A stretch of 64,000 nt of DNA, from the NCBI RefSeq assembly GCF_020179425.1, contig NZ_JAILYM010000002.1:62001-126000 (forward strand). Direction: 5' to 3'. Shown piece after piece: positions 7,939-18,562 of the stretch. Under the pieces are notes generated by a model. That model was given only the letters and a program-made list of their open reading frames with translations. It ran no database searches and was not told the origin of the DNA. Position numbers and translations under genes: made by a program. This stretch comes from Novosphingobium percolationis. Its GTDB lineage: Bacteria > Pseudomonadota > Alphaproteobacteria > Sphingomonadales > Sphingomonadaceae. Each line of letters opens with the position of its first letter. The stretch's first letter is position 1.

Positions 7939-8883
7939 GTGAGCCTGTCGATCCTGGCCGCAACGGCCGTGCTTGCCGCGAGTCGCGTTCCTGCGAGCGA
8001 ACCTGCTGCCGATCCGGCGACGTCGACGCCTGTGGCGTCCGCCCCGGCCACGCCCGCGCCTGCACCTCCGCCGCAGGCCGCGATCGATGGCGAGATCGTG
8101 GTCTCGGGCGAGGCCAAGGCGCCGCGCGAAGACCCGATGGAGGCGGTCAACGCCAAGTCGTTCGAAGTGGTGCAGAAGGTGGACGACACGGTCGTCGCGC
8201 CCATGGCGCGGGGCTATCAGAAGGCGCTGCCCAAGCCGGTGCGGACGGGCCTGCGCAACTTCCTGTCGAACCTGACCGAGCCGGTGGTCGCGCTCAACTT
8301 TCTGTTGCAGATCAAGCCGGGCAAGGCGGCGGAAACGCTGGGGCGTTTTGCGATCAATTCGACCATCGGCGTGGGCGGGCTGATCGATGTGGCCAGGACG
8401 AAGACGTTCAAGCTCCCTTATCGCCGCAACGGCCTGGCCTGGACGCTGGGATATTATGGCGTGGGGCCGGGGCCGTACCTGTTCCTGCCGCTGGTGGGGC
8501 CGACCACGGTGCGCGACCTCTTCGGCCTGACCGTGGACCGCGCGCTGGTGCCTGCGGCGGTGGGCAGGCCGCTGACGCATCCGGCCTATGTCGTGACGTC
8601 CAACACCATCAAGTCGCTCGACGATCGGGTGCAGACCGACGCGGACTTGCGCCAGATGCGCGACAGCGACGATCCCTATGGCTCGTACCGGCAGGCCTAC
8701 CTGCGCCAGCGGCAGGCCGAGATCGACCATCTGCGCGGGCGTGATCGGGTGGCTGTTCCGCAGCCGGTGGTGATTCCCGCGCCCGAGCCGGTCGCCCCGG
8801 CAGCAGCGCCCGTGCCCGCCGAACCGCCCGCGCCGACCTTCGTGTCGATTCCGGTGATCCAGCCCCTTCCGGGCGTGCGCTAG
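7939..8883 (+). CDS. MlaA/VacJ family protein without lipobox cysteine
   Basis: MlaA-family outer-membrane component of the Mla phospholipid-trafficking system. The GTG at 7939 has GAGGAG nine bases upstream. The protein (314 residues) opens with a signal sequence (LSILAATAVLAASRVPASEP), then a Pro/Ala linker, then the MlaA domain from about residue 60: EDPMEAVNAKSFEVVQKVDD, FLSNLTEPVVALNFLLQ, FAINSTIGVGGLIDVA and LGYYGVGPGPYLFLPLVGPT. A Pro/Ala-rich tail follows. There is no cysteine anywhere in the protein, so it cannot be lipidated like E. coli MlaA and is probably cut by signal peptidase I. Its last bases overlap the opposing receptor gene. Confidence 0.88.
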   Translation: MSLSILAATAVLAASRVPASEPAADPATSTPVASAPATPAPAPPPQAAIDGEIVVSGEAKAPREDPMEAVNAKSFEVVQKVDDTVVAPMARGYQKALPKPVRTGLRNFLSNLTEPVVALNFLLQIKPGKAAETLGRFAINSTIGVGGLIDVARTKTFKLPYRRNGLAWTLGYYGVGPGPYLFLPLVGPTTVRDLFGLTVDRALVPAAVGRPLTHPAYVVTSNTIKSLDDRVQTDADLRQMRDSDDPYGSYRQAYLRQRQAEIDHLRGRDRVAVPQPVVIPAPEPVAPAAAPVPAEPPAPTFVSIPVIQPLPGVR

Positions 8884-11198
8884 AAGCGCGCGGAAAAGCC
8901 CAGCGACCAGCGGCGCGGCGAGCCGGGGCCGTAGAAGCGCGTGCCCGAGGCCTGCGGCGCTTCGGGCAGGGGGACTTCGCCGATCTCGCCAAAGGCCCCG
9001 AAGGTGGCATAGCGGCGGTCGAACAGGTTGTGGACGGCACCTGTCAGCGCCAGACCACGCCCCAGGGCGATCCGTGCGCGCAGGTTGGCGAGGACATATC
9101 CCGGCACGGGTCGCGTCAGGTTGGCGGCATCGCCGCGCAGCACCTGTCCTGAACGCGCCACCACGTCGCCGCCGATGGAAAATGCGCGCGCGGCATAATC
9201 GAGCGAGAGCGTGGCGCTGTGGCGCGGGATGCCGGGCAGGCGATCACCGCGCGTGACAGTGATGGTGCCGGTATCGGGATCGGCGAACGGATTGCCGGGG
9301 CTCGACATGGTGAGCGAGGACAGGCTCGTCGCGTCCGTGAAGGCATAGCTGGCGGCGATGCGCCAGCCGCCGCGCTGCGCCTTGAGCGAGGCTTCGACGC
9401 CCTGACGCCGGGTGCGGCCGATGTTGGTGAACCACGAGCGGCCCCGCACGCGCGAGGCGACGTGCTGGATGTCGTCCTGGTTGACGGTGCGGTAGAGCGA
9501 CAGCAGCGCGTCGATCTGCCAGCCGCCGAGCTTGCGTGACAGGCCCGCGCCCGCTTCGAGACTGCGCGCGACGACCTGCTTCAGGTGCGGATCGGCGACG
9601 AAGAAGTTGGCGAGGCTGCACGGCGCGTCCTCGTCGGCGCAAGACAGTTCCGCAGGGGTGGGCATCCGGTTGGTTTCGGCATAGCCTGCGCGCAAGGTCA
9701 GGCCGGGTGCGACCGACCAGTCGAACTCGATTCCCGGATTGAGCCGGGCATAGCGGTGGACGCCATCGAGCGTGTTGCCGAGGCGGTCGTCGAGGCGGAT
9801 AGCGCCGTGGTTCCAGCGCAGGCCGATTTCGGCGCGCAGAGTGGACGTGATCGGCAGGGTATCGGCCGCGAACAGGCCCCAGGCGCTGCTGTGGGCATGG
9901 ACGGAAACGGGGCCGATGGGGCCGCCCGTTTCGAGCATCTGGCCGATGCCGGTGACCTGCCGGGTTTCGTCGATCGTGGCGACCTCCACCGTGGTGGCGA
10001 AGTCGGTCTTGCCGGTATCGTGGCTGAAGCCCAGTGCGAGCCGGTTTTGGCCCGCTCCGAGCGAGCGTTCGTCGATCAGCTGCGCGAGCAGCCCCGCGCC
10101 ACGGGTGCGCGAGACCGCGCGGTTGAGCACGCCATAGACTGGCGGTGGGGCGAAGGCGCGACCCTTGGCCATGGGCATGGCAGAGGCGCCTTCGAGCAGC
10201 GCTTCCTCCGCCTGGAGATCTTCGGCGCAGAGCCGGGCAGTGTCATCGAGGCACGGACTGATGTCGGCATTGTCGCCGTTGAGCCCGCGCACGGTGAGGC
10301 GCTGGCCGTAAAGCGTCGCTTCGAGGCGGGTGTGGTCGCCCAACTGCCAGCGGGGATGGAGGCTGAGGCGCTGGTAGCTGCTGCGTGCGCGGTCGGGCCA
10401 GGTGAACACCGCCGAGCGGCGCGCGGCGAGCAGGTCGACCGGGGCCACGCCATTGCCGGAAAGATCGGTGTCGGCAATGACGAGCTTGGCGTGCAGGCCC
10501 GCATCCGTGCCGTCGATGCCGACGTCGGCATAGAGGTTGGCAAGTTGCGAGGGGCTGTGATCGCGCCAGCCGTCTTCGCGCCGGGCCTGTCCCGCCAGGA
10601 ACCAGCTGAACCGGCCTTGCGCGGCGCCAGCCGCCACGCTGGCTTCGCGGCGGCCATAGCTGCCGCCGGAAATATCGAAGGCGAAGCCCGGATCGGTGCG
10701 CCCGGTGGCGGTTTCGATCACCAGCGCGCCGCCGAGCGCGTTGAAGCCATAGACCGGGCTCGAATCGAGCAGCGTGACCGAGCGGATCGCGGCATCGGGC
10801 AGGAGGTCGAAGCCCACCGTATCGCCGAAGGGCTGGTTGAAGCGCCCGCCATCGAGATAGACCGCAAGCCCTTGTGCCTCGCCTTGCAGGGGCGAGGCGA
10901 GATAGCCGCGATAGACGAGCGTCGGTTGCCACGGGTTGCCCTGCGCATCCTGCAAGGTGACGCCCGCGATGTTGCGCACCAGCGCGCCGAGCAGGTCGGG
11001 CTGGCCGTTGCGGGCAATGTCGTCGCGCGCGAGGGCGAGGGCATCGTCGCGGTCGACCCCGCCACCGGGCGCGGTGACGACGATCTGTTGCGGTGCATCG
11101 GTCGTCTGTGCGGCGAGCGGGGTTGTGCCGGATAGCGCCACGAGCGCCGCAGCGGTGCAGCGCGACATGGTCCACAGCAGATGCCTGACGCCCTTCAT
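8880..11198 (-). CDS. TonB-dependent outer-membrane receptor
   Basis: A 772-residue outer-membrane transporter driven by TonB-ExbB-ExbD. A signal peptide ends near AAQ (about residue 31). The plug domain runs from QIVVTAPGGG, with a degenerate TonB-box region, through VYLDGGRFNQPFGDT and GFNALGGALVIETATG. The 22-stranded barrel follows, with NFFVADPHLKQVVARSLEAG in its second half, and ends in Phe (GFSARF) as BAM substrates do. The start has GGAGG four bases upstream. The ligand is not predictable; it is not one of the IVVTAQRR receptors typical of sphingomonads. Residues 105-110 (SPLQGE) are encoded by a palindrome similar to the intergenic one at 4800. Its stop codon overlaps that of the MlaA-like gene. 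Confidence 0.92.
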   Translation of the reverse strand: MKGVRHLLWTMSRCTAAALVALSGTTPLAAQTTDAPQQIVVTAPGGGVDRDDALALARDDIARNGQPDLLGALVRNIAGVTLQDAQGNPWQPTLVYRGYLASPLQGEAQGLAVYLDGGRFNQPFGDTVGFDLLPDAAIRSVTLLDSSPVYGFNALGGALVIETATGRTDPGFAFDISGGSYGRREASVAAGAAQGRFSWFLAGQARREDGWRDHSPSQLANLYADVGIDGTDAGLHAKLVIADTDLSGNGVAPVDLLAARRSAVFTWPDRARSSYQRLSLHPRWQLGDHTRLEATLYGQRLTVRGLNGDNADISPCLDDTARLCAEDLQAEEALLEGASAMPMAKGRAFAPPPVYGVLNRAVSRTRGAGLLAQLIDERSLGAGQNRLALGFSHDTGKTDFATTVEVATIDETRQVTGIGQMLETGGPIGPVSVHAHSSAWGLFAADTLPITSTLRAEIGLRWNHGAIRLDDRLGNTLDGVHRYARLNPGIEFDWSVAPGLTLRAGYAETNRMPTPAELSCADEDAPCSLANFFVADPHLKQVVARSLEAGAGLSRKLGGWQIDALLSLYRTVNQDDIQHVASRVRGRSWFTNIGRTRRQGVEASLKAQRGGWRIAASYAFTDATSLSSLTMSSPGNPFADPDTGTITVTRGDRLPGIPRHSATLSLDYAARAFSIGGDVVARSGQVLRGDAANLTRPVPGYVLANLRARIALGRGLALTGAVHNLFDRRYATFGAFGEIGEVPLPEAPQASGTRFYGPGSPRRWSLGFSARF
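10876..10898. repeat. Short palindromic element inside a coding sequence
   Basis: GCCTCGCC-TTGCAGG-GGCGAGGC lies in the receptor gene and encodes SPLQGEA on the minus strand. Its core matches the intergenic palindrome at 4800-4817. This may be a second copy of a small dispersed repeat tolerated in a loop of the plug domain. Confidence 0.4.
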
Positions 11199-11273
11199 GG
11201 TTCCTCCGCCGTGCCGCCTAGGGCAAGCGGGCGGGTGGCGGGAAGGCAGAAATGATGATTTTCCTATGACGCG

Positions 11274-12311
11274 TCAGGATTCCAGCAGGAGCGCGTTGTC
11301 GCGCAGCACTTCCCACGCCTTCTGGTCGGCCAGCGTCAGCAGTTCGTCGTGCTCCAGCCCGCAGATCTTCTTGAGCTGGCGCGCCAGCAAGGCGCGATTG
11401 GAGGGTGGGATGCCGTGGATGCTGGCGAGCACTTCGGGGTTGTGGCTGATCGTGCGGTCGAACAGCAGGTCGAGGTTCTGCGGGTGATAGCCGAAGCCGA
11501 GAAACACGATGCGCTTGGCTTCGGCCACGGTGCGGCGGATGCGGCTGACCCATTCGCGATCGGCCTGGCGTTCGGCGTGGGTCCTGATCTGGCCGGCGAT
11601 GGCCTGGATGTTCCACGCCTGGTCGCTGCCGGCCCATTCGGCATGGGCATCCTGCCCCTGCTGCCAGGGCAGACGGCCGACTACGCCATAGGGGTGGTGG
11701 ATGACGAGGTTGCGCGCGACGATCTCCTGCGCCTCGCGCAATGTCATGCCATAGGCCATCGTCAGCGCGAAGGGCAGGAAGTGTTCGATCGAGCGGTCGT
11801 AGGTGAAGGCGATGATCGCCACGTCGCGGAAGGCCTGTTCCAGCTTGGAGCGCGGCAGGCCTGCGGTGAACAGCTGGCCGAGCCAGTAGAGCCAGGTTTC
11901 CTCGGGCTTGCCCAGCAGCGGCAGGTCGCCCGGCAGGCGCGGCGCATCGCGCAAGGTGGCGCGGGTTTCGGCCTGCCCGACAAGGAAGGCGATGGCGAGC
12001 TTGCCCGCCGCGACGACTTGCGGATCGTGGTCGTTCTGGTCGATCACCGTATCGATCGAGCGGCCCATGCGCGCGGCGCTGCGCAGGCGGTGCGCCGCGG
12101 CAAGCATGTCGTTGGCATCGCGCCCGGTGCGCTCGCCCAGCTTGGCGAGGTGGCGCGCGACCAGCAGGCCTTCTCTCGATTGCGCTTCGGTGCCGAGGCG
12201 CGAGAAGTCGAACGTCTGCACCAGCCGCGACAGCAGTTCGGGGCCGGACGGCATCTGCAGTTCGCTGCTCGCGCCCGCGCCGACGATGATGACTGTGCGT
12301 GTCCTGATCAT
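11274..12311 (-). CDS. SIR2-like domain protein
   Basis: A 345-residue protein with a SIR2-like (sirtuin-fold) domain: the N-terminal nucleotide-binding loop VIIVGAGASSELQMPSG, the IAFTYDRSIEHFL motif near the middle, NLVIHHPYGVVGRLPW, and a C-terminal IVFLGFGYHPQNLDLLF strand. Bacterial SIR2-like proteins without zinc-ribbon cysteines are often NAD+-consuming effectors of antiphage systems, but this one has no recognisable partner beside it, so a defence role is speculative. The ATG at 12311 overlaps the stop of a 13-codon leader ORF (ATGA). In-frame upstream starts exist to 12452 but have no ribosome-binding site. It is divergent from lon. Confidence 0.8.
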   Translation of the reverse strand: MIRTRTVIIVGAGASSELQMPSGPELLSRLVQTFDFSRLGTEAQSREGLLVARHLAKLGERTGRDANDMLAAAHRLRSAARMGRSIDTVIDQNDHDPQVVAAGKLAIAFLVGQAETRATLRDAPRLPGDLPLLGKPEETWLYWLGQLFTAGLPRSKLEQAFRDVAIIAFTYDRSIEHFLPFALTMAYGMTLREAQEIVARNLVIHHPYGVVGRLPWQQGQDAHAEWAGSDQAWNIQAIAGQIRTHAERQADREWVSRIRRTVAEAKRIVFLGFGYHPQNLDLLFDRTISHNPEVLASIHGIPPSNRALLARQLKKICGLEHDELLTLADQKAWEVLRDNALLLES

Positions 12312-12349
12312 CGCGACGGCTGAACCGGATTGCCCCTTTCTGCGCTCAT
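12308..12349 (-). CDS. Possible 13-codon leader peptide upstream of the SIR2-like gene
   Basis: MSAERGNPVQPSR, preceded by GGAG eight bases upstream, ends in a TGA that overlaps the SIR2-like start as ATGA. The main gene has no convincing ribosome-binding site of its own, so translation may be coupled to this leader. A TATGAT -10-like hexamer lies at 12369-12374 on the minus strand. It is too short to confirm by coding statistics. Confidence 0.35.
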   Translation of the reverse strand: MSAERGNPVQPSR

Positions 12350-12458
12350 GGTTTGTCTCCAATGCGCAATCATACCTAACATCGGGTTTACGCGTGGCTG
12401 GGTGGGGGCCCGCGGGCGCGCGATAGGGGGACATCCACAGCCCTTGTGCCAAGAGCCA

Positions 12459-12487
12459 TTGCAGGGGCGGGTTCGCGCTCCCATATC
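12459..12487 (+). promoter_or_regulatory. Candidate lon promoter
   Basis: TTGCAG (12459-12464) and CATATC (12482-12487) are spaced by 17 bases, giving a leader of about 55 bases before lon. A heat-shock sigma-32-type element would be expected for lon, but none with correct spacing is visible. Confidence 0.35.
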
Positions 12488-12549
12488 TGGTTCAAGCGCC
12501 GCCGGAACACCCGTGGATCGTTCCGGCTGGCTGGACGGAAAAGCGATAT

Positions 12550-14955
<2,406 letters not shown>

Positions 14956-14997
14956 GCGCGTAGCGCGCATGCGCGCCTTGTCGATGCTGCGGATTTG

Positions 14998-15034
14998 ACC
15001 GGCGCGCAACATGCTTGCGCGCCGGTTCCGTTTT
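14998..15034 (+). terminator. Terminator after lon
   Basis: A perfect 12-bp stem (ACCGGCGCGCAA / TTGCGCGCCGGT) around a five-base loop is followed by TCCGTTTT. The U tract is interrupted but the stem is very stable. Confidence 0.7.
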
Positions 15035-15090
15035 GGCCTGCATCGACGGAAATTCGCAGGCGAACGGCCGTTTCCCGTCGCATTATCCCT

Positions 15091-15119
15091 TTGACAGCCG
15101 ATTCTTTCTCGGCTCTTTT
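15091..15119 (+). promoter_or_regulatory. Candidate hup promoter
   Basis: A consensus TTGACA (15091-15096) lies 17 bases before TCTTTT, about 65 bases ahead of the HU start. The -10 is poor. The spacer contains an AGCCGA/TCGGCT inverted repeat that could also act as a weak terminator or operator. Confidence 0.4.
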
Positions 15120-15184
15120 CCCGCGCACCCAAAAACGCGATTCCAAACCACAGTTTTTTCAAGAAAAGGTAGGGGGTTCCGCAC

Positions 15185-15457
15185 ATGAACAAGAACGATC
15201 TGATCAGCGCTGTTGCCGACGCGAGCGGCCTTACCAAGGCGGATGCCACGAAGGCGGTCGAAGCCGTTTTCGATTCCGTCTCGGCCGCGCTCGCCAAGGG
15301 TGACGAAGTGCGCCTGGTCGGTTTCGGCACTTTCTCGGTCGCCAAGCGCAAGGCCTCGACCGGCCGCAACCCGCGCACCGGCGAACCGATGTCGATCAAG
15401 GCTTCGGCCCAGCCGAAGTTCAAGGCCGGGAAGGGCCTGAAGGACGCCGTCAACTAA
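15185..15457 (+). CDS. hupB: HU family DNA-binding protein
   Basis: Histone-like nucleoid protein, 90 residues, which bends and compacts DNA as a dimer. It begins MNKNDLISAVADASGLTKAD, has the GDEVRLVGFGTFSVAKR beta sheet and the DNA-binding arm (ASTGRNPRTGEPMSIKAS), and ends KFKAGKGLKDAVN. Length and sequence are typical of alphaproteobacterial HU-beta next to lon. The ATG at 15185 follows AGGTAGGGGG. It is followed by a very strong bidirectional terminator. Confidence 0.96.
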   Translation: MNKNDLISAVADASGLTKADATKAVEAVFDSVSAALAKGDEVRLVGFGTFSVAKRKASTGRNPRTGEPMSIKASAQPKFKAGKGLKDAVN

Positions 15458-15512
15458 GAAGCGCAGCGTTTGGACGGCAGCGCGCGAACGGCGCGCGGCC
15501 GGAACCATCGCG

Positions 15513-15560
15513 CCACGAAAAAGCCGCGCCAGCCATCCGGCAGGCGCGGCTTTTTCGTGG
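15513..15560. terminator. 18-bp bidirectional terminator between hup and the lipoprotein gene
   Basis: CCACGAAAAAGCCGCGCC and GGCGCGGCTTTTTCGTGG are perfectly complementary over 18 bases around a 12-base loop. Each arm supplies a T5 run on its own strand, so it serves both convergent genes. Confidence 0.9.
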
Positions 15561-15578
15561 GCGGCGAAAAATCGCGGC

Positions 15579-16415
15579 TCAGTCGTGCAGGCGCAGCAGC
15601 GCGGTGGGCGCGTCCTGGGTGCGGGCGTTGACCTGCCAAGAGAGGCGCTGGCCCCCGCTCGGCACCGCGGCCGGGCCTTCGTCGGTGTTGTTGGCGAGCA
15701 CCGCGGCATCGGTGGTCAGCGCGAAGGTACCGTCGAGCAGCGCGGCACTGGCCTGATCCTTGTTGGCATCGCCGAGGCCGGGAATCGCCGGATTGGCCGA
15801 CGAAGGGGAGAAGGCCGGGGCTTCGATCCGCACCGTGCCGTCGTTGCGGCGGATCACGGTGACGAACGGCACGACCATCGGCAGGCGCTCGATCGTCGGG
15901 AAGCTGAAATCATGGTCGAGCCGACCCTTGGCGGCATAGACCACCTCGAATACGCCGTGGCCCTTGGATACGACAGAGCTCCAGCCCTCCTGCCGCGCGA
16001 GCCGGTCTGCGAATTCCTGCGCGGCGCGAGGGTCGCCCGGATCGATGCCGCCGAGCAGGCCCTGCATCGCCTTGCGCGACTGGGCGTCCTGCTTGTCCTT
16101 GTTCGCCTTGCGCTCGGCGCGCTCGGCTTCCCACGTCTGGCGCTGTGCGTCGATCTCGTTGGCCGAGCAGGGGCGCGTGTCGCCCGCCTCGTCGGTGCAG
16201 GGCGACGGTTCGAACGCGGCTTCGTCCTCGCTCGGGGGAGAGGGCTGGGCGAGCGGTGCGAGGACGATCTCGCCCCGGTATTCGAAGGCGAAGGTGCCAT
16301 CGCGCCGCACGTCGAGCTGGCTGGCGAAGCGGCCGGGCACCAGCATGCAGCCCGCCACCAGAAGGGCGAGTGCGATGACCAGCGTGGCGGCGCGATGGCT
16401 ACGGGTGATCGTCAT
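15579..16415 (-). CDS. Predicted lipoprotein of unknown function
   Basis: A 278-residue envelope lipoprotein. The signal peptide ends in a clear lipobox, LLVAGC, with the lipidated Cys at residue 23. After it come an acidic and Pro-rich stretch with two cysteines (about 75-90), a charged helical segment (ERAERKANKDKQDAQSRKAM) and a beta-rich C-terminal half. The opening RFASQLDVRRDGTFAFEYRG suggests a surface or periplasmic beta structure. I do not recognise the family. GGGGG lies seven bases before the ATG. The gene starts 35 bases after the rlmB-type gene on the same strand, so they are probably co-transcribed, though no functional link is evident. Confidence 0.75.
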   Translation of the reverse strand: MTITRSHRAATLVIALALLVAGCMLVPGRFASQLDVRRDGTFAFEYRGEIVLAPLAQPSPPSEDEAAFEPSPCTDEAGDTRPCSANEIDAQRQTWEAERAERKANKDKQDAQSRKAMQGLLGGIDPGDPRAAQEFADRLARQEGWSSVVSKGHGVFEVVYAAKGRLDHDFSFPTIERLPMVVPFVTVIRRNDGTVRIEAPAFSPSSANPAIPGLGDANKDQASAALLDGTFALTTDAAVLANNTDEGPAAVPSGGQRLSWQVNARTQDAPTALLRLHD

Positions 16416-16450
16416 GGCCTTGCCCCCTGCAACTGCCGGGGGACGAGGCG

Positions 16451-17284
16451 TCAGTCCTTGCCCTCGGCGCGGGTCGCCACCGCATAGAGCGCGATGGCGG
16501 CCGCGTTCGATACATTGAGGCTTTCGATGGCAGAAGCAATCGGCAGGCGTGCGATCGAATCGCAATGCTGCGCGACATTGTGACGCAGCCCTTCCCCTTC
16601 GGCGCCGAGCACGAGCGCCACCGGGCCCGTCGGAAGCGCAGACGGGAACACCGCCTTGCCGTCGCCATCGAGGCCGATGCGCCAGTAACCCGCCTCGGAA
16701 ATCGATTCGAGCGCGCGCGAAAGGTTCACCACGCGCACCCACGGCACCACTTCGAGCGCGCCCGACGCCGCCTTGGCCAGTGTGCCCGATTCGGGCGGGG
16801 CATGGCGATCCTGCGTGATGACCGCGGCGACGTCGAACGCGGCGCAGCTGCGCAGGATGGCGCCGACGTTGTGCGGATCGGTCACCTGGTCGAGAATCAC
16901 CAGCGTGCGGCCATCGCCCTGGTCCAGCACATCGTCGAGCGCCACGTCATCCAGCGGCGAGCATTCCAGCACCAGCCCCTGATGCGGCGCATCGCGCGCC
17001 ACAAGGCGGCCAAGATCGGCGGCTTGGGCATATTCGACCGGCAGCGAGCTGGGCAGTTCGGCATCGTGGGCGTCGAGCATTTCCTGGATCGCCTCGCGCG
17101 TGCCCCACAGCTTCTTGGCGCTGCGATTCGGGTTGGTCAGCGCGGCTTCGACGGCATGGCGGCCCCACAGCCGCACCGTGCCGGTGCTGCTCCGGCCAGA
17201 GCCGCGCCCGCCCTGCATGCGACCCGCGCGACCGCGCAGTGCGCGGGAGGGCTTTGCGGCTTGGTCTCGGTTGTGCGGGGGCAT
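16451..17284 (-). CDS. rlmB: TrmH/SpoU family RNA 2'-O-methyltransferase (RlmB-type)
   Basis: S-adenosylmethionine-dependent ribose 2'-O-methyltransferase of the SPOUT class, most likely acting on G2251 of 23S rRNA. The ATG at 17284 follows AAGGTG and gives 277 residues. A basic, Gly/Arg-rich N-terminal extension (about 1-45) precedes the substrate-binding domain (VRLWGRHAVEAALTN). The catalytic domain has ILDQVTDPHNVGAILRSCAA (motif 1), VALVLGAEGEGLR (motif 2) and LPIASAIESLNVSNAAAIAL (motif 3, deep trefoil knot). A related TrmH-type tRNA specificity cannot be excluded. It is divergent from the tRNA-Tyr gene. Confidence 0.88.
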   Translation of the reverse strand: MPPHNRDQAAKPSRALRGRAGRMQGGRGSGRSSTGTVRLWGRHAVEAALTNPNRSAKKLWGTREAIQEMLDAHDAELPSSLPVEYAQAADLGRLVARDAPHQGLVLECSPLDDVALDDVLDQGDGRTLVILDQVTDPHNVGAILRSCAAFDVAAVITQDRHAPPESGTLAKAASGALEVVPWVRVVNLSRALESISEAGYWRIGLDGDGKAVFPSALPTGPVALVLGAEGEGLRHNVAQHCDSIARLPIASAIESLNVSNAAAIALYAVATRAEGKD

Positions 17285-17465
17285 GGCGGGCACCTTCTTT
17301 GTGGAATGCGAAAATATCGCGCGCCCTGTGCCAGCAGCCCCATTGACAGGCAAGCGATGCTTCGCCAAAGGGGCGCCTCTCTCGGCCGGACGGCGCCTTT
17401 CGGGGCGTCAAAATACGGACCAGCCCTTGCAAAAGGGGGAAGCCCGGCACCGGCAGCACTGGTGT

Positions 17466-17551
17466 GGACAGGTGGCCGAGTGGTTAAAGGCAGCAGACTG
17501 TAAATCTGCCCGCGCAAGCGTACGCTAGTTCGAATCTAGCCCTGTCCACCA
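17466..17551 (+). tRNA. tRNA-Tyr (anticodon GTA)
   Basis: An 86-base class II tRNA. The acceptor stem GGACAGG pairs with CCTGTCC, then discriminator A and an encoded CCA. The D arm is GCCGAGTGGTTAAAGGC. The anticodon loop CTGTAAA holds GTA at 17500-17502. A long variable arm (CCCGCGCAAGCGTACG) fits tyrosine, and the T arm contains GTTCGAATC. No integrase or duplicated 3' end is visible nearby. Confidence 0.95.
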
Positions 17552-17656
17552 CCAGCCTTTCCTCAGACGGAGCACCACCCGCGCCAGAGGCGCGATTGCG
17601 CGTGTGGCGGGCAGGCGGTATCGCCCGCAGGATCGGTGGACGGGAAGGGATCGGTC

Positions 17657-18508
17657 GTGTCGCCCAGAGTGAGCGTCGTCATCTGCTTCTTCAACGGCGC
17701 GAACTTTCTGGCAGAAGCGATCGGCAGCGTGCGCGCGCAGGACCTTCGCGACTGGGAATTGCTGCTCGTCGACGACGGGTCGCGCGATTCGAGCCCGGCC
17801 CTGGCGCGCGCTGCCGCCGATACCGATCCGCGCATTCGCTGCCTTGCCCATCCCGATGGCGCCAACCACGGGCTTGCCGCTTCGCGCAAGCTGGGCGCAG
17901 ACGCGGCGCGGGGCGAATACCTGCTGTTTCTCGATCACGACGACCTGCTGGCCCGCGAGGCGCTGGCGCGCATGGCGGCGGTGCTCGACGCGGCGGGCGA
18001 AGGCGTGGCGGCGGTCTTTGCCTGCACGCTGTTCTGGGCCTGGGACGCGGCGCTGGGCGGCTCGGACGAGGCATCGAGCTTTGCCCCGTTCGCGCCCGGA
18101 CGGACCGATGGACGCGCGTTGCTGCGCGATCTGATCCGCTTCGACAGCCGCCACCCGGCGTGCTGCAGCACCTTGCATCGCCGCGCTGCGTTCATCGCCG
18201 CACGCGACAGCGGGCCGAGCTGGGACGGGATGTACGAGGACACCGCCCTGCTGATGAAGATCCTTGCACGCGCGGACGTGTGGCTGCTGGAAGAGGTGCT
18301 GTCGTCCTATCGCATGCATCGCGATTCGATGTGCAACCGCGCGCAGGCCGCGGGCGAACATCGCAATGACGGCGTCAGCCGCGACCGGCTGCGCTTCCTG
18401 CGCTGGGCCTTGCGGCATCTCGCGCTCGACCTGCGTTCGCGGCTGGTGCTGGCGTGGACGCTGTTCAAGGGCGAGGCGCGTACACGCTGGTCCGCGCAAG
18501 GTTCTTAA
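17657..18508 (+). CDS. Glycosyltransferase family 2
   Basis: A 283-residue GT-A-fold inverting glycosyltransferase using nucleotide sugars. It begins RVSVVICFFNGANFLAEAIG, has the nucleotide-binding LLLVDDGSRDSS, the metal-binding DXD region within YLLFLDHDDLL (about residues 92-102), and the ED acceptor motif in MYEDTALLMK. The GTG at 17657 is preferred, with GGAAGG about eight bases upstream. No membrane segment is visible, so it is probably cytoplasmic. It is a lone glycosyltransferase, not in the exopolysaccharide locus; substrate unknown. The alpha/beta hydrolase gene follows 54 bases later. Confidence 0.88.
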   Translation: MSPRVSVVICFFNGANFLAEAIGSVRAQDLRDWELLLVDDGSRDSSPALARAAADTDPRIRCLAHPDGANHGLAASRKLGADAARGEYLLFLDHDDLLAREALARMAAVLDAAGEGVAAVFACTLFWAWDAALGGSDEASSFAPFAPGRTDGRALLRDLIRFDSRHPACCSTLHRRAAFIAARDSGPSWDGMYEDTALLMKILARADVWLLEEVLSSYRMHRDSMCNRAQAAGEHRNDGVSRDRLRFLRWALRHLALDLRSRLVLAWTLFKGEARTRWSAQGS

Positions 18509-18562
18509 TCGACTGCTTAAATCTGCTTGCGCGCCCTCTTCGCCTGCGGCACCTTTCCCCTT

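Noticed and set aside
12421..12549. Sigma-32 heat-shock promoter for lon
   Set aside because: A CTTG is present but its distance to the CCCATATCT-like element is about 33 bases, too long for a functional pair.
17466..17660. tRNA-Tyr as an integration site for a mobile element
   Set aside because: No integrase, no duplicated tRNA 3' end, and the flanking genes are chromosomal in style.
18503..18518. Possible CtrA site before the alpha/beta hydrolase (TTAA-N8-TTAA)
   Set aside because: CtrA requires a seven-base spacer (TTAA-N7-TTAA); here the spacer is eight bases.
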